A stretch of DNA of 64,000 bases from Kocuria rosea. GTDB taxonomy: Bacteria; Actinomycetota; Actinomycetes; Actinomycetales; Micrococcaceae. The stretch covers positions 434,001 to 498,000 of the forward strand of contig NZ_CP035103.1 of assembly GCF_006094695.1 (NCBI RefSeq), given 5' to 3'. Of the stretch, positions 32,213 to 40,679 are shown piece after piece. Within the stretch, counting starts at the first letter, position 1, and every line of letters starts with the position of its first letter. The translations under genes were made by a program, and so were the position numbers. Under the pieces are notes generated by a model. The model had not been told where the DNA came from. It searched no databases and saw only the letters and a program-made list of their open reading frames with translations.

Positions 32213-33607
32213 ATGAAAGATGTAGTCATCGTCGGTGCCGGTCTGGCCGGTCTGTCCGCGGCCTGGCGGCTGCGGCACTGGGACACCCTGGTGCTGGAGT
32301 CCGAGCACCGTGTCGGGGGGCGGATCCGCTCCGAGCGCCGCGGGGACTACTGGTTGAACTGGGGCGGTCACGTCTTCGCCGGCCCAGGGTCCTCCACCGA
32401 TTCGTTGCTCACCGAGACCGGTGTGACGGCCGTGGAGATCCCCGGGTCCCTGCAGGGGCTGTCCATGAACGGGAAGTTCATCCGCCAGGGACACATCGCC
32501 ACCTACCCGCTGCGCATCCCGATGTCCCTGTCCGCCCGCCTCGACACGGTGCGGGCCGGGATGAAGGTCGTTCGCGGGGTGGCCAAGTACACCGGGGTGG
32601 TGCGCAAGCGCGCCGGGGAGTCCGGGGCCATGCGCCAGCAGCGCATCTACGACTTCGAGAACGACCGGTCCTTCCTCGACTACATCGGCAACCTCTCGGA
32701 GGACGCGGCCGCGCTGTTCCAGACCACCGTCACCCGGTCGGCCGGTGACATGGACCAGATCTCGGCCGGGGCCGGCATCGGGTACTTCAGCCTGGTGCTG
32801 GGCATCGGGCAGGGGCTCAACCGGGGGATCGTCGGCGGCCCGTCCACGCTGACCGGTTCGATCGCCGCCGCCCTGGGGGAACGCATCGAGCTCGGCGCCG
32901 CGGTGCAGGAGGTCGTGCACAAGAGGGACTCCGTCGTCGTCCGCTACCGCCAGGACGGTGTCGACCATGAGGTCGAGGCCCGCACCGTCGTGCTGGCGAC
33001 CACCGCCGATGTCTCGCACCGCATCGGGGTGGACCTGCCGGAGAACCTGCGCGGGGCGCTGGATCAGATCAAGTACGGCCCGCACGTGAGCACGGCCTTC
33101 CTGACGGATGAGACTGAAGCCAAGCCGTGGGACGACATCTACGCCATCGCCGCCCCGAAACGCTCGTTTGCCATCGCTTTGAATCAGGCGAGCATCGTGC
33201 GCGGCACCGAGTCCGTGCGCCGGCCCGGGGGCAGCTTCATGACCTTCTCCCCGGCCAGCCTGGGCCGGGCCCTGCTGGAGAAGCCCGAGGAGGACGTCAT
33301 CGCGACCCACCTGGCGGATCTGGACCAGGTCCTCGGTCACGGCTTTGCCGACAGCGTCGTGGAAGCCCAGACCGACCGGTGGGCCAATGCCTCGCCCTAC
33401 TGCTTCTCCGGCCGGGCGAAGCTGCAGTCCACGCTCATGCGCGGCACCGACCGGGTGTTCCTGGCCGGTGACTACCTCGGGACCCTCTACACCGAAAGCT
33501 CCATCACCACCGGGTTCTCCGCCGCCCAGGACGCCACGAGCCTGCTCGCCACCGAACAGCAGACCCGCCGCAGCCACCCCGTGCCCGGGACTCCCACCCT
33601 CGTGTGA
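32213..33607 (+). CDS. FAD-dependent amine oxidase family protein
   Basis: This 464-aa flavoprotein opens with the dinucleotide-binding motif VVIVGAGLAGLSAAWRL and has the second FAD motif EHRVGGRIRSERRGDYWLNWGGHV (partly, residues 31-55). The C-terminal FAD segment is VFLAGDYLGTLYTESSITTGFSAA. The family covers monoamine oxidases, protoporphyrinogen oxidases and carotenoid desaturases. An AAGGCAG site precedes the ATG. Being followed by a DapA-like lyase and an aldehyde dehydrogenase, it most likely oxidises an amine to an aldehyde (inference). Confidence 0.87.
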   Translation: MKDVVIVGAGLAGLSAAWRLRHWDTLVLESEHRVGGRIRSERRGDYWLNWGGHVFAGPGSSTDSLLTETGVTAVEIPGSLQGLSMNGKFIRQGHIATYPLRIPMSLSARLDTVRAGMKVVRGVAKYTGVVRKRAGESGAMRQQRIYDFENDRSFLDYIGNLSEDAAALFQTTVTRSAGDMDQISAGAGIGYFSLVLGIGQGLNRGIVGGPSTLTGSIAAALGERIELGAAVQEVVHKRDSVVVRYRQDGVDHEVEARTVVLATTADVSHRIGVDLPENLRGALDQIKYGPHVSTAFLTDETEAKPWDDIYAIAAPKRSFAIALNQASIVRGTESVRRPGGSFMTFSPASLGRALLEKPEEDVIATHLADLDQVLGHGFADSVVEAQTDRWANASPYCFSGRAKLQSTLMRGTDRVFLAGDYLGTLYTESSITTGFSAAQDATSLLATEQQTRRSHPVPGTPTLV

Positions 33608-33664
33608 GGGATTCTTTTCCGTCGCCTCACCACTCATTCGACCAGCAACAGACAGGAACACATC

Positions 33665-34564
33665 ATGTCCGCACAGCTTCGCGGTGTGCTCACCGCCCTC
33701 GCCACCCCCTTCACCGCCGACGGGAAGATCGACGTGCCCCAGCTGCGGTTCCTCGTGGACCGTTCCATCGACGGTGGCGTGGACGGGGTCGTGGCCTGCG
33801 GCTCCACTGGGGAGTTCGCCGCTCTGAGCACCGATGAGCGGCGCCTGGTGGTGGAGACCGTCGTGGAGCACACCGCCGGCCGGGTGCCGGTGGTGGCCCA
33901 GACCGGGGCCACCAGTACGGCCGAGGCCATCCGCACCTCCCGTCACGCCCAAGAGGTTGGGGCTGATGTGCTCATGCTGGTCACCCCCTACTACGAGCCG
34001 CTGTCCCTGGCGGAGACCACCGACTACATCCGCACGGTGGCCGAGGCGGTGGAGGTCCCGGTGATGCTCTACAACATCCCGGCGGCCACCGGGGTCAATC
34101 TCGACCACGAGACCGTGGGGGAGCTGGCCCGTTCGGTGGAGAACATCCGCTACATCAAGGACTCCAGCGCCAACATGGAGCAGGCCAACCAGCTGATCCA
34201 CCACCACGGGCAGCACATCGGCACCTTCATCGGCTGGGACTCCCTGATCCTGGCTGCGCTGACCGAGGGTGCGGCCGGGGTGATGGCCGGTGCGGCCAAT
34301 GTCGTCCCGGCCGAGATCGTCGCCGTTCACCAGGCCGTGGCCGCCGGGGACTTCGAGAAGGCCCGGAGCGAGTGGAACCGGATCTACCCGCTGATCGACG
34401 CGCTGATCTCGGTGCCCTTCGTCGCGGCGATCAAGGCCACCCTGGGAGTACTCGGCCACCCCGTCGGCAGCATGCGCCGACCCTCCGCCGACCTCGACCC
34501 GGCGTCCCTGGCCCGGATCGAGAAGCTCGTCGCCGAGCTCCAGCTGGAGACGGCCTCCGCCTGA
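33665..34564 (+). CDS. Dihydrodipicolinate synthase / N-acetylneuraminate lyase family aldolase
   Basis: This 299-aa TIM-barrel class I aldolase carries the family signatures GSTGEFAALSTDER, the catalytic Tyr in MLYNIPAATG and the Schiff-base Lys in YIKDSS. Members join pyruvate to an aldehyde, cleave keto acids, or dehydrate sugars acids. In an amine-degradation operon, a lysine-biosynthetic role is unlikely; it is probably a keto-acid aldolase or dehydratase. It starts 57 bp after the oxidase, and a 13-bp hairpin separates it from the next gene. Confidence 0.9.
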   Translation: MSAQLRGVLTALATPFTADGKIDVPQLRFLVDRSIDGGVDGVVACGSTGEFAALSTDERRLVVETVVEHTAGRVPVVAQTGATSTAEAIRTSRHAQEVGADVLMLVTPYYEPLSLAETTDYIRTVAEAVEVPVMLYNIPAATGVNLDHETVGELARSVENIRYIKDSSANMEQANQLIHHHGQHIGTFIGWDSLILAALTEGAAGVMAGAANVVPAEIVAVHQAVAAGDFEKARSEWNRIYPLIDALISVPFVAAIKATLGVLGHPVGSMRRPSADLDPASLARIEKLVAELQLETASA

Positions 34565-34571
34565 CCGGCAC

Positions 34572-34610
34572 GCGGGGACCGGCCGGCGGATGTCCGAGGC
34601 CGGTCCCCGC
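34572..34610 (+). terminator. 13-bp hairpin between dapA-like gene and aldehyde dehydrogenase
   Basis: GCGGGGACCGGCC (34572-34584) pairs exactly with 34598-34610. It begins 7 bp after the aldolase stop and has no T-run. It may reduce readthrough or protect the upstream mRNA, so the next gene may be expressed at a different level. Confidence 0.6.
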
Positions 34611-34677
34611 ATCTCAACCCGTCCCGCTCCGCCTTCTCCTCACCATTACGCCCACCCATCATCAGGAGTGACCGACC

Positions 34678-36189
34678 ATGACCTCACCGGCAACCACCAC
34701 CTCGGGCACCGTGCGGCGGGCCACCGACTCCTCGGCCCTCCTCGCCGCTGACCAGCTGCCTCCTGGTCAGCACTTCATCGCCGGGCAGTTCCGCACCGGG
34801 ACCGACAACGGCTCAGCGGCCGTCGTGGACCCCGCCACCGAAAACACCATCTGCGAGGTCCTCCAGGGCACCACCGCCGATGTCGACGTGGCCGTGTCCG
34901 CCGCCGTCGAGGCCCGCCGAGAGTGGGGGAGCACCACACCGAAGCACCGCGCCGAGGTGCTGCTGGCCATCGCTGACCGGCTGGCCGAGCACGCCGACCT
35001 GCTGGCCCGCCTCGAGGCTCTGAACACCGGCAAGTCGATGATGGTCGCCGAGGACGACGTGGCCTCCTCGATCGACTCCTTCCGTTTCATGGCCGGGGCC
35101 ATCCGGGCCACCACCTCCCTGGCCGCCGGTCAGTACGCCGAGGACCACCTGTCGGTGATCCTGCGCGAACCCCTGGGCGTGGTCGGGGTCGTGGTTCCGT
35201 GGAACTACCCGTTGCTGATGGGTGTGTGGAAGATCGCCCCCATTCTGGCCGCGGGCAACACCATCGTGCTCAAGCCCTCGGAGCAGACCCCGCTGACCAC
35301 CCTGAAGTTCGCCGAACTCACCGCCGACCTGCTCCCCGCGGGGGTGTTCAACGTCGTCACCGGCCGCGGCTCGGTGGTCGGCCAGCGCCTGGCCGAGCAC
35401 CCGCAGGTGGACATGATCGCCCTCACCGGCTCCGTCGGTAGCGGCCAGGCCGTGGCGAAGGCGGCCTCCGAGACGCTCAAGCGCGTCCACCTGGAGCTGG
35501 GCGGCAAAGCCCCCGTGGTGATCTTCGACGACGCCGACCTGGCCGCGGCCGCGGAGTCCCTGCGCACCGCCGGGTACTGGAACTCCGGGCAGGAGTGCGG
35601 GGCCGGCTGCCGGGTCATCATCCACGAATCCGTCGCCGAACGGTTCGCGAACCTGCTGGTCGAGCAGGTGTCCACCCTGGTCGTCGGCGAGCCCGGGGCC
35701 GGCGCCGACGTGGAGATCGGTCCGATGATCTCCAAGGACCACTACGAGCGGGTCCTGGCCCATCTCGAGCGCGCGAAGGATGCCGGGGCCAAGGCCGCCA
35801 TCGGCGGCGGCGCGCTGGAAGGCCCCGGCTACTTTGTGGCCCCCACCGTGCTGGTGGACGTCCCCGAAGGGGCCGCCTGCACCCTGGAGGAGATCTTCGG
35901 CCCCGTCGTCACCGTGGAGACCTTCACCGAGGAGGAGGGCGCGGTCCGACGGGCCAACGAGGTGCCCTTCGGTCTCTCGGCCTCGGTGTGGACGCTCAAC
36001 GCCCAGCGCAGCCACGACATCGCCTCCCGCCTGGACGCCGGCACCGTCTGGGTCAACTCCCACCTGGTGCTGGCCACCGAGATGCCCTGGGGCGGATTCA
36101 AGGGCTCCGGCTACGGCCGCGACCTCTCCGCCTACGCCCTGGACGACTACTCCCGCACCAAGCACGTCATGCACCACACCGGACGCTGA
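34678..36189 (+). CDS. Aldehyde dehydrogenase, aminobutyraldehyde-dehydrogenase-like
   Basis: This 503-aa NAD-dependent enzyme of the ALDH superfamily has the PWNYPLLM segment, the general base Glu in LELGGKAP, the nucleophile Cys in NSGQECGAG, and the late EIFGPVV and PFGLSASVWT motifs. The NSGQEC pattern and the C-terminal PWGGFKGSGYGRDLS resemble PatD/PuuC-type gamma-aminobutyraldehyde dehydrogenases. It would convert the aldehyde made by the amine oxidase into an acid. Start at 34678 follows GGAG. Ends at a large hairpin. Confidence 0.92.
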   Translation: MTSPATTTSGTVRRATDSSALLAADQLPPGQHFIAGQFRTGTDNGSAAVVDPATENTICEVLQGTTADVDVAVSAAVEARREWGSTTPKHRAEVLLAIADRLAEHADLLARLEALNTGKSMMVAEDDVASSIDSFRFMAGAIRATTSLAAGQYAEDHLSVILREPLGVVGVVVPWNYPLLMGVWKIAPILAAGNTIVLKPSEQTPLTTLKFAELTADLLPAGVFNVVTGRGSVVGQRLAEHPQVDMIALTGSVGSGQAVAKAASETLKRVHLELGGKAPVVIFDDADLAAAAESLRTAGYWNSGQECGAGCRVIIHESVAERFANLLVEQVSTLVVGEPGAGADVEIGPMISKDHYERVLAHLERAKDAGAKAAIGGGALEGPGYFVAPTVLVDVPEGAACTLEEIFGPVVTVETFTEEEGAVRRANEVPFGLSASVWTLNAQRSHDIASRLDAGTVWVNSHLVLATEMPWGGFKGSGYGRDLSAYALDDYSRTKHVMHHTGR

Positions 36190-36212
36190 ACCACGTCCAC
36201 CGGCAACTGGGC

Positions 36213-36268
36213 GCCGTCACCGATGTTCCCCCTCACCCCGCTGGGTGAAGGGGAACATCGATGACGGC
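36213..36268 (+). terminator. 26-bp hairpin terminator after the aldehyde dehydrogenase
   Basis: Arms 36213-36238 and 36243-36268 pair over 26 bp with two C-A mismatches and a CGCT loop, 24 bp past the stop. One of the strongest hairpins in the window. An ATG that opens a long frame (36261) lies inside the right arm and is not a real start. Confidence 0.75.
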
Positions 36269-36462
36269 CGTCCCTGACCCCGGCCCGGCCAACCCGGCCA
36301 AGGCCGACACAGAACAACCTCAGCGAAAGCGACCCCGCCGCGCACCCGTGGCGCCGCCCAGTTGTCTGCTCATCATTGTTCGCCGTTGCCTCCGGCACGA
36401 GGTCGTGTCAGGTGGTGACGCCCGGCATCGGAGGCCGGCTCAAGACGTCCAGGAGAAGGAAT

Positions 36463-36672
36463 ATGCGCTCAACCAGCACCCGGACAGTACCGGTCACCGA
36501 GCTACGTCGAGGCGACCGAATCGAAGCCCGGAACAGCTACCAGCAGCGATACGTAGGAGTCGTCGACACCGTCGCCCGAGAACTGGGCATGGTCTGGATC
36601 CGCGAAACCCACCTGGGCGAGAGGAAGCTGCTCGATCCCAGCGAGCACCAGTTGTACCGCTGCCCCGCCTGA
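36463..36672 (+). CDS. Small conserved hypothetical protein, 69 aa
   Basis: AGGAGAAGGA lies just before the ATG. The product MRSTSTRTVPVTELRRGDRI, then a compact body YVGVVDTVARELGMVWIRE and LGERKLLD, ending in a CP pair, looks like a small beta-rich (SH3-like or KOW-like) domain. No family name can be given. It lies between the aldehyde dehydrogenase terminator and a truncated thiolase. Confidence 0.6.
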   Translation: MRSTSTRTVPVTELRRGDRIEARNSYQQRYVGVVDTVARELGMVWIRETHLGERKLLDPSEHQLYRCPA

Positions 36673-36794
36673 CCCGGCTCCACCCATCACTGCAGCATCC
36701 TGCAATGCTCCCCGAACCCGACGGTGCACCAGTGTCCCTCGCAAGCAAAAGGGGAGCGGTGCCCGCACTGGAGTCGACCAGGAGCCCAGTGAGT

Positions 36795-37856
36795 GCACGG
36801 CTTGGGATCGACGACGTCCTCGGAGCGGCTCTCCAGCAGGGGACCCAGGGCATGAACCTGGCCCGGCAGGCCGCTCTGCGGGCGGGGCTGCCGGTGTCGG
36901 TGCCCGGGATGACGGTGGACCGGCAGTGCGCCTCCGGGTTGATGGCCATCGCCTTGGGTGCCCGGATGATCCAGGGCGGGAACGCGGAGGTGGTCGTGGC
37001 CGGGGGAGCGGAGTCCGTGTCCCTGGTGCAGAACAAGCACTTCAACGGCCACCGGTCCCAGGATCCGTGGCTGCAGGAGAACGTCCCTGGCCTGTACTCC
37101 AGCATGCTCGAGACCGCGGAGGCGGTGGCCGACCGCTATCGCGTCTCCCGCGAGGCGCAGGACGAGTACGCCGCGGAGTCCCAGCGCCGCACCGTCGCAG
37201 CCCAGCAGCAGGGGGCCTTCGACGCCGAGATCGTTCCCCTACCCACTCACAAGCTGGTGTTGCAGGACGGGCAGCCGGAACCGACGCCCGGCATCTTGAC
37301 TCTCGATGAGGGCAATCGGCCCGGCACCACCACCGACTCCCTGGCCGGGCTGCCCCCGGTGCTCGACCGGGATGGGAAGCACCCGGGACGGTTCAGCATC
37401 ACCGCGGGCAACGCCTCCCAACTCTCCGACGGGGCCGCCGCGGTGGTGCTGATGGACGCTGCTACAGCGTCCGCACGTGGTCTCGAGCCGCTGGGCGTCT
37501 TCCGCGGCGTGGCCGTCACCGGGTGCGAACCCGACGAGATGGGCATCGGACCAGTCACCGCGGTGCCGAAACTGCTGGCCCGGCACGGCCTGACCGTCGA
37601 CGACATCGGCGTGTGGGAACTCAACGAGGCCTTCGCCTCCCAGACCCTCTACTGTCGCGACACCTTGGGCATCGATCCGGAACGACTCAATGTCGACGGC
37701 GGCGCCATCTCCATCGGCCACCCCTACGGGATGTCTGGTGTCTGGATGGCCGGTCGCGCCTTGCACGCACTCCGCAATACGGGCGGAGAGTACGCCGTGG
37801 TCACCATGTGCATCGGCGGCGGCATGGGCGCCGCCGGACTCTTCGAAACTCTTTGA
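36795..37856 (+). pseudogene. Thiolase family protein, missing N-terminal ~60 residues
   Basis: From about 36795 the frame reads as a thiolase: VDRQCASGL contains the acyl-binding Cys, NEAFASQ and GHPYGMSG supply active-site His, and CIGGGMGAAG the second Cys. The normal N-terminus (with TPIG-type strand and first helices) is absent; upstream sequence in the same frame is basic and proline-rich with no resemblance to thiolase. The gene is therefore 5'-truncated by rearrangement. All catalytic residues remain, but folding without the first strands is doubtful. Confidence 0.75.
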
Positions 37857-38125
37857 CCCATCGGAGCATGGCGATCACACACTCACACTCAATCGCTGCG
37901 ACCAGTCTTAACCATGAAGCGGCACTGACGTGAAGAGCCTCCAGCGAAGGACTCTGAGGGCGCGCAGGGTAGGTGATGTCACCGTCCCCGTTTGATGCTT
38001 TGAGCGGCCCAGGGGAGTGTCATATAGGCGTCCTGAGCCTACGGGGGACGGGACGGCGCCCCAAGGCGGTCATTTTGCAGGAGATTCGGGCACCCCGAAG
38101 GAATCTTCCTGGGTGCCCGGGTTGG
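37857..38125. other. Intergenic region
   Basis: No gene or strong structure was seen in these 269 bp between the convergent thiolase remnant and the YhgE/Pip gene. Confidence 0.4.
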
Positions 38126-39631
38126 TCAAACTGCGACCGGGGCCGATCGTGCCACGACCCCGCGGCGTCCGGCGGTGCGGTCGTAGAGCGCGCCGACCGC
38201 CAGTGCCACCAGCACGGCCACTGCCAGGATCGCGGTCAGGGCGAGGACGCCGGTGCGCAGGCCGGCCTCGGGGACAGCGTCGAAGTAGAGCACCGAGCGG
38301 ACAGCCATGGCGATGTGGTGCAGCGGCTCGGCCGGGGCAATGGCACGGAAGAAACCGGGTAGGGCCTCCAGGGGTACGACCGCCCCGGCTGAGGGCAGGC
38401 CCATGAGGATCAGGTACAGCATGGCCAGTAGCATCCCGGCGCTGCCGAAGACGGTGAGCAGGGCGAAGACCACCGCAGAGACCGCGGCCATGGCCAGCCA
38501 ACTGACCAGGAACAGGGTCCCGCCGTGGGGAAGGGGGACACCGGCGGTGTGGGCGACCCACATCACCACTCCGCCCGCCGGGGCGGCGGCAATCACGAAC
38601 AGGCCCCATTTGAGCAGGAACGTCACCGGGCGCGAGGGCGTGGTGGCCGGGTTTTGTTGGAAGCGTGCGCCCATCTCCAGGGGTGTGATGCCCAGCCGCC
38701 CGTCGACGAGCACGTTGATGCCAATGGATCCGGTCAGGCCGAGCACGAGCAACAGGATTGCGTAGTAGAAGGCCCCCATGCCCAGGGCGGTGCCATCTTC
38801 CAAGTCCTGGTAGGCGGTGGTGGTCACCCGAATCGGATCGGCCAGCACCACGGCTGAGGCCGCACTGACCTCAGGGGCCAGTTGCTCGGCCAGCTGGGCG
38901 GGAGTGTCCTGTTGCTGGGCGGCCAGTTGCTGGGCGAAGGCGGCGGTGGCTGGCCCGGCTTGGGCAGCGGCCTGCTGCGCCTGCCGGGCCTGCTGCGCCT
39001 GGTCCGCGGCCAGTTGCTGCTCCACCTGGAGGCGGGCCTGATCCTCGGCGTCCTGGGCGGCGACGGCAAGCTGTCCGCCGAGAGTGGCGCTGGCCCGGTC
39101 CAGGCCCGGTTCGATTGCCGCGGTGGCCAGGCGGGTGGCCAGGGCCCCGGCCTGCGGGTCGGTGTAGACGGTCACGGTCGGCTGAGTGGTGTCCTCCTGG
39201 GTCAAGGACCCGGCTACTAGGCCGACGGCGTCGGCGGAGAAGGACTCCGGGATGACCACCGCGGCGTAGACCTGCCCGGTCTGCAGCTGGACCTGTGCCT
39301 GCTTCCAGGACAGCACCTGCAGGTCCAGTTCCTCGCCCTGGGCCGCTTCCTCGACGAACCCCTCGACGATCTCGTCACCGAGGTTCTCTTGCTGGACGTC
39401 CCCGTTCCCGCTGGACACTTCAGTTCCGGCGTCCTGGTTGACGACCGCGACAGGGAAGTCCTTTAGATGGGCGGCCGGATTGGACAGGCCCCCCATGTAC
39501 AGCCCCGTGCCGGCGGCAGCCAGCAGGATTACCACGAGGACGGGCAGTACCCAGAAGCGCACGGAGCGGTAGGGAGACCGATGCTTCTTGTCGGCCCGGG
39601 ATCGCGTGCGAAACGGGGGCTGCACGGACAT
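38126..39631 (-). CDS. YhgE/Pip-family membrane protein (ABC-2-type permease-like)
   Basis: This 501-aa protein has one N-terminal membrane helix (about 25-47), a large extracytoplasmic domain (about 50-275) with an Ala/Gln-rich coiled coil (about 195-255), and five C-terminal helices of the ABC-2 permease type. The start of the exterior domain, FPVAVVNQDAGTEV, is the YhgE/Pip hallmark. Known relatives act as phage receptors, in type VII-like secretion or drug export. The ATG at 39631 has AAAGG upstream. It is divergent from a TetR gene, with a palindromic operator between them, as in regulated efflux loci. Confidence 0.88.
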   Translation of the reverse strand: MSVQPPFRTRSRADKKHRSPYRSVRFWVLPVLVVILLAAAGTGLYMGGLSNPAAHLKDFPVAVVNQDAGTEVSSGNGDVQQENLGDEIVEGFVEEAAQGEELDLQVLSWKQAQVQLQTGQVYAAVVIPESFSADAVGLVAGSLTQEDTTQPTVTVYTDPQAGALATRLATAAIEPGLDRASATLGGQLAVAAQDAEDQARLQVEQQLAADQAQQARQAQQAAAQAGPATAAFAQQLAAQQQDTPAQLAEQLAPEVSAASAVVLADPIRVTTTAYQDLEDGTALGMGAFYYAILLLVLGLTGSIGINVLVDGRLGITPLEMGARFQQNPATTPSRPVTFLLKWGLFVIAAAPAGGVVMWVAHTAGVPLPHGGTLFLVSWLAMAAVSAVVFALLTVFGSAGMLLAMLYLILMGLPSAGAVVPLEALPGFFRAIAPAEPLHHIAMAVRSVLYFDAVPEAGLRTGVLALTAILAVAVLVALAVGALYDRTAGRRGVVARSAPVAV

Positions 39632-39657
39632 GAAAGGGACCTTTCGGACGACTGTTT

Positions 39658-39675
39658 CGATGCATGGATGCATCG
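39658..39675. promoter_or_regulatory. TetR operator palindrome CGATGCATGGATGCATCG
   Basis: An 18-bp palindrome with exact 8-bp arms and a GG centre, 26 bp upstream of the YhgE/Pip start. GATGCAT half-sites recur at about 39700 and 39722, up to the tetR start region. This is a typical arrangement for a TetR protein repressing itself and its neighbour. Confidence 0.65.
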
Positions 39676-39744
39676 AGCTCTGCAGCATGACGATACACTG
39701 ATGCATTGAGATTGGATACGCCGATGCATGAGACGGGGCTCACC

Positions 39745-40380
39745 ATGGACACCTTTGCTGCCACCGACCCGGGCGCAAAACGATCGCGGAGCACCACTCG
39801 GGCCCGGTTGCTGGCCACCTCCGCAGCCGTGTTCGCTGAAAAGGGCATCGAGGGCGCCAGTGTGGAGGAGCTGTGCGCGGCGGCCGGCTTCAGTCGCGGC
39901 GCTTTCTACAGCAATTTCGCGACCAAGACGGAGTTGGCCTTGGCGATGTACGAGGATCACGTCGGCCAGTTGGTCACCCGGCTCGACGACCAATTGGAGG
40001 CCTGGCTGGCCGCCGGGGAGCCCACCGCCGCAGTGGTAGGGCGCATCATCGAAGGCATGTCGGACTTCACCTCTGACACCATCTGGCACTGCGTGCGACT
40101 GGAGTTGCTGCTGGCCGCCCGTCGCTCACCTCAGGTGCGCGACGTCGTCCTCGCGCAACGGGTCACCCTGACCGAGGCGGTCACCGAGGCGCTGGCACGC
40201 GTGGCCGACCAGCAGGAACTCAGCCTCACCGTGAGAGCCTCTGAGCTGGCGGAGTTGCTGCTGTCGACCTACGACGGACGGCTCAACGACCAGCTCGCCG
40301 CCCCTGTGAGCACGCCGGCTAACTCCCACCTTGTCCCCACTCTCTGGCTGGCCTTCACCCGGCCCAGAGTCCAGCCGTGA
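39745..40380 (+). CDS. TetR-family transcriptional regulator
   Basis: This regulator of about 211 aa has an N-terminal TetR helix-turn-helix (TRARLLATSAAVFAEKGIEGASVEELCAAAGFSRGAFYSNFATK, residues within 20-60) and a C-terminal helical ligand domain. The start could be the ATG at 39745 (MDTFAATDP, chosen), the ATG at 39724 or a TTG at 39706; none has a strong ribosome site. It is divergent from the YhgE/Pip membrane protein and should repress it until an inducer, perhaps a drug, binds. Confidence 0.88.
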   Translation: MDTFAATDPGAKRSRSTTRARLLATSAAVFAEKGIEGASVEELCAAAGFSRGAFYSNFATKTELALAMYEDHVGQLVTRLDDQLEAWLAAGEPTAAVVGRIIEGMSDFTSDTIWHCVRLELLLAARRSPQVRDVVLAQRVTLTEAVTEALARVADQQELSLTVRASELAELLLSTYDGRLNDQLAAPVSTPANSHLVPTLWLAFTRPRVQP

Positions 40381-40679
40381 TAGCCGAGAGTCCACTAGCC
40401 CCGTCCATGTAAAGACCTGGGTCTGCGCCAAGCCCACAACTTCATCCCCGACCGCGTGCCGCCCAAGAGTCATTATTCAAGGGAGCCCTTGGTGCAGGAG
40501 CCCTGTACACGGGAAACCGAAGGTGTGACCGCATTCTCCGAGTCAGCCGAATAACGTTTGGTCGACACATGCACAGCGGAGTTATGAGCGGGCCTCATCC
40601 CATCCACTTTACATATGGCCCGGCTACCGGACATTGCCCGTGGGAACGGTGATGCAGTTGAGGTTCCCCGGGTTCTTGC
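40381..40679. other. Intergenic region with repeat copy 3
   Basis: These 299 bp between tetR and the IS30 element have no credible gene. They hold the dispersed repeat at 40607-40634, 46 bp from the IS left end. Confidence 0.5.
40607..40634 (+). repeat. Dispersed repeat, copy 3
   Basis: Shares 28 bases with copy 1 (18999), through GGCTACCGGACAT. Further on both have a GGGTGA/GGTGATGC-like stretch ending in GGTTCC, so the element may be about 60 bp long. Confidence 0.65.

Noticed and set aside
33665..34564. Lysine-pathway dapA
   Set aside because: The gene is inside a GntR-controlled amine oxidase operon without other lysine genes. Only the broader aldolase family is assigned.
31985..34612. 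875-codon frame on the - strand opposite the amine oxidase and aldolase genes
   Set aside because: Composition is typical of a shadow frame (Gly, Asp, His, Arg). The + strand genes carry clear flavin and aldolase motifs.
36261..36794. N-terminal extension of the thiolase frame
   Set aside because: The ATG at 36261 lies in the terminator hairpin of the aldehyde dehydrogenase, the sequence is basic and low-complexity, and another small gene with a strong ribosome site (36463) covers part of it. The thiolase is treated as 5'-truncated.
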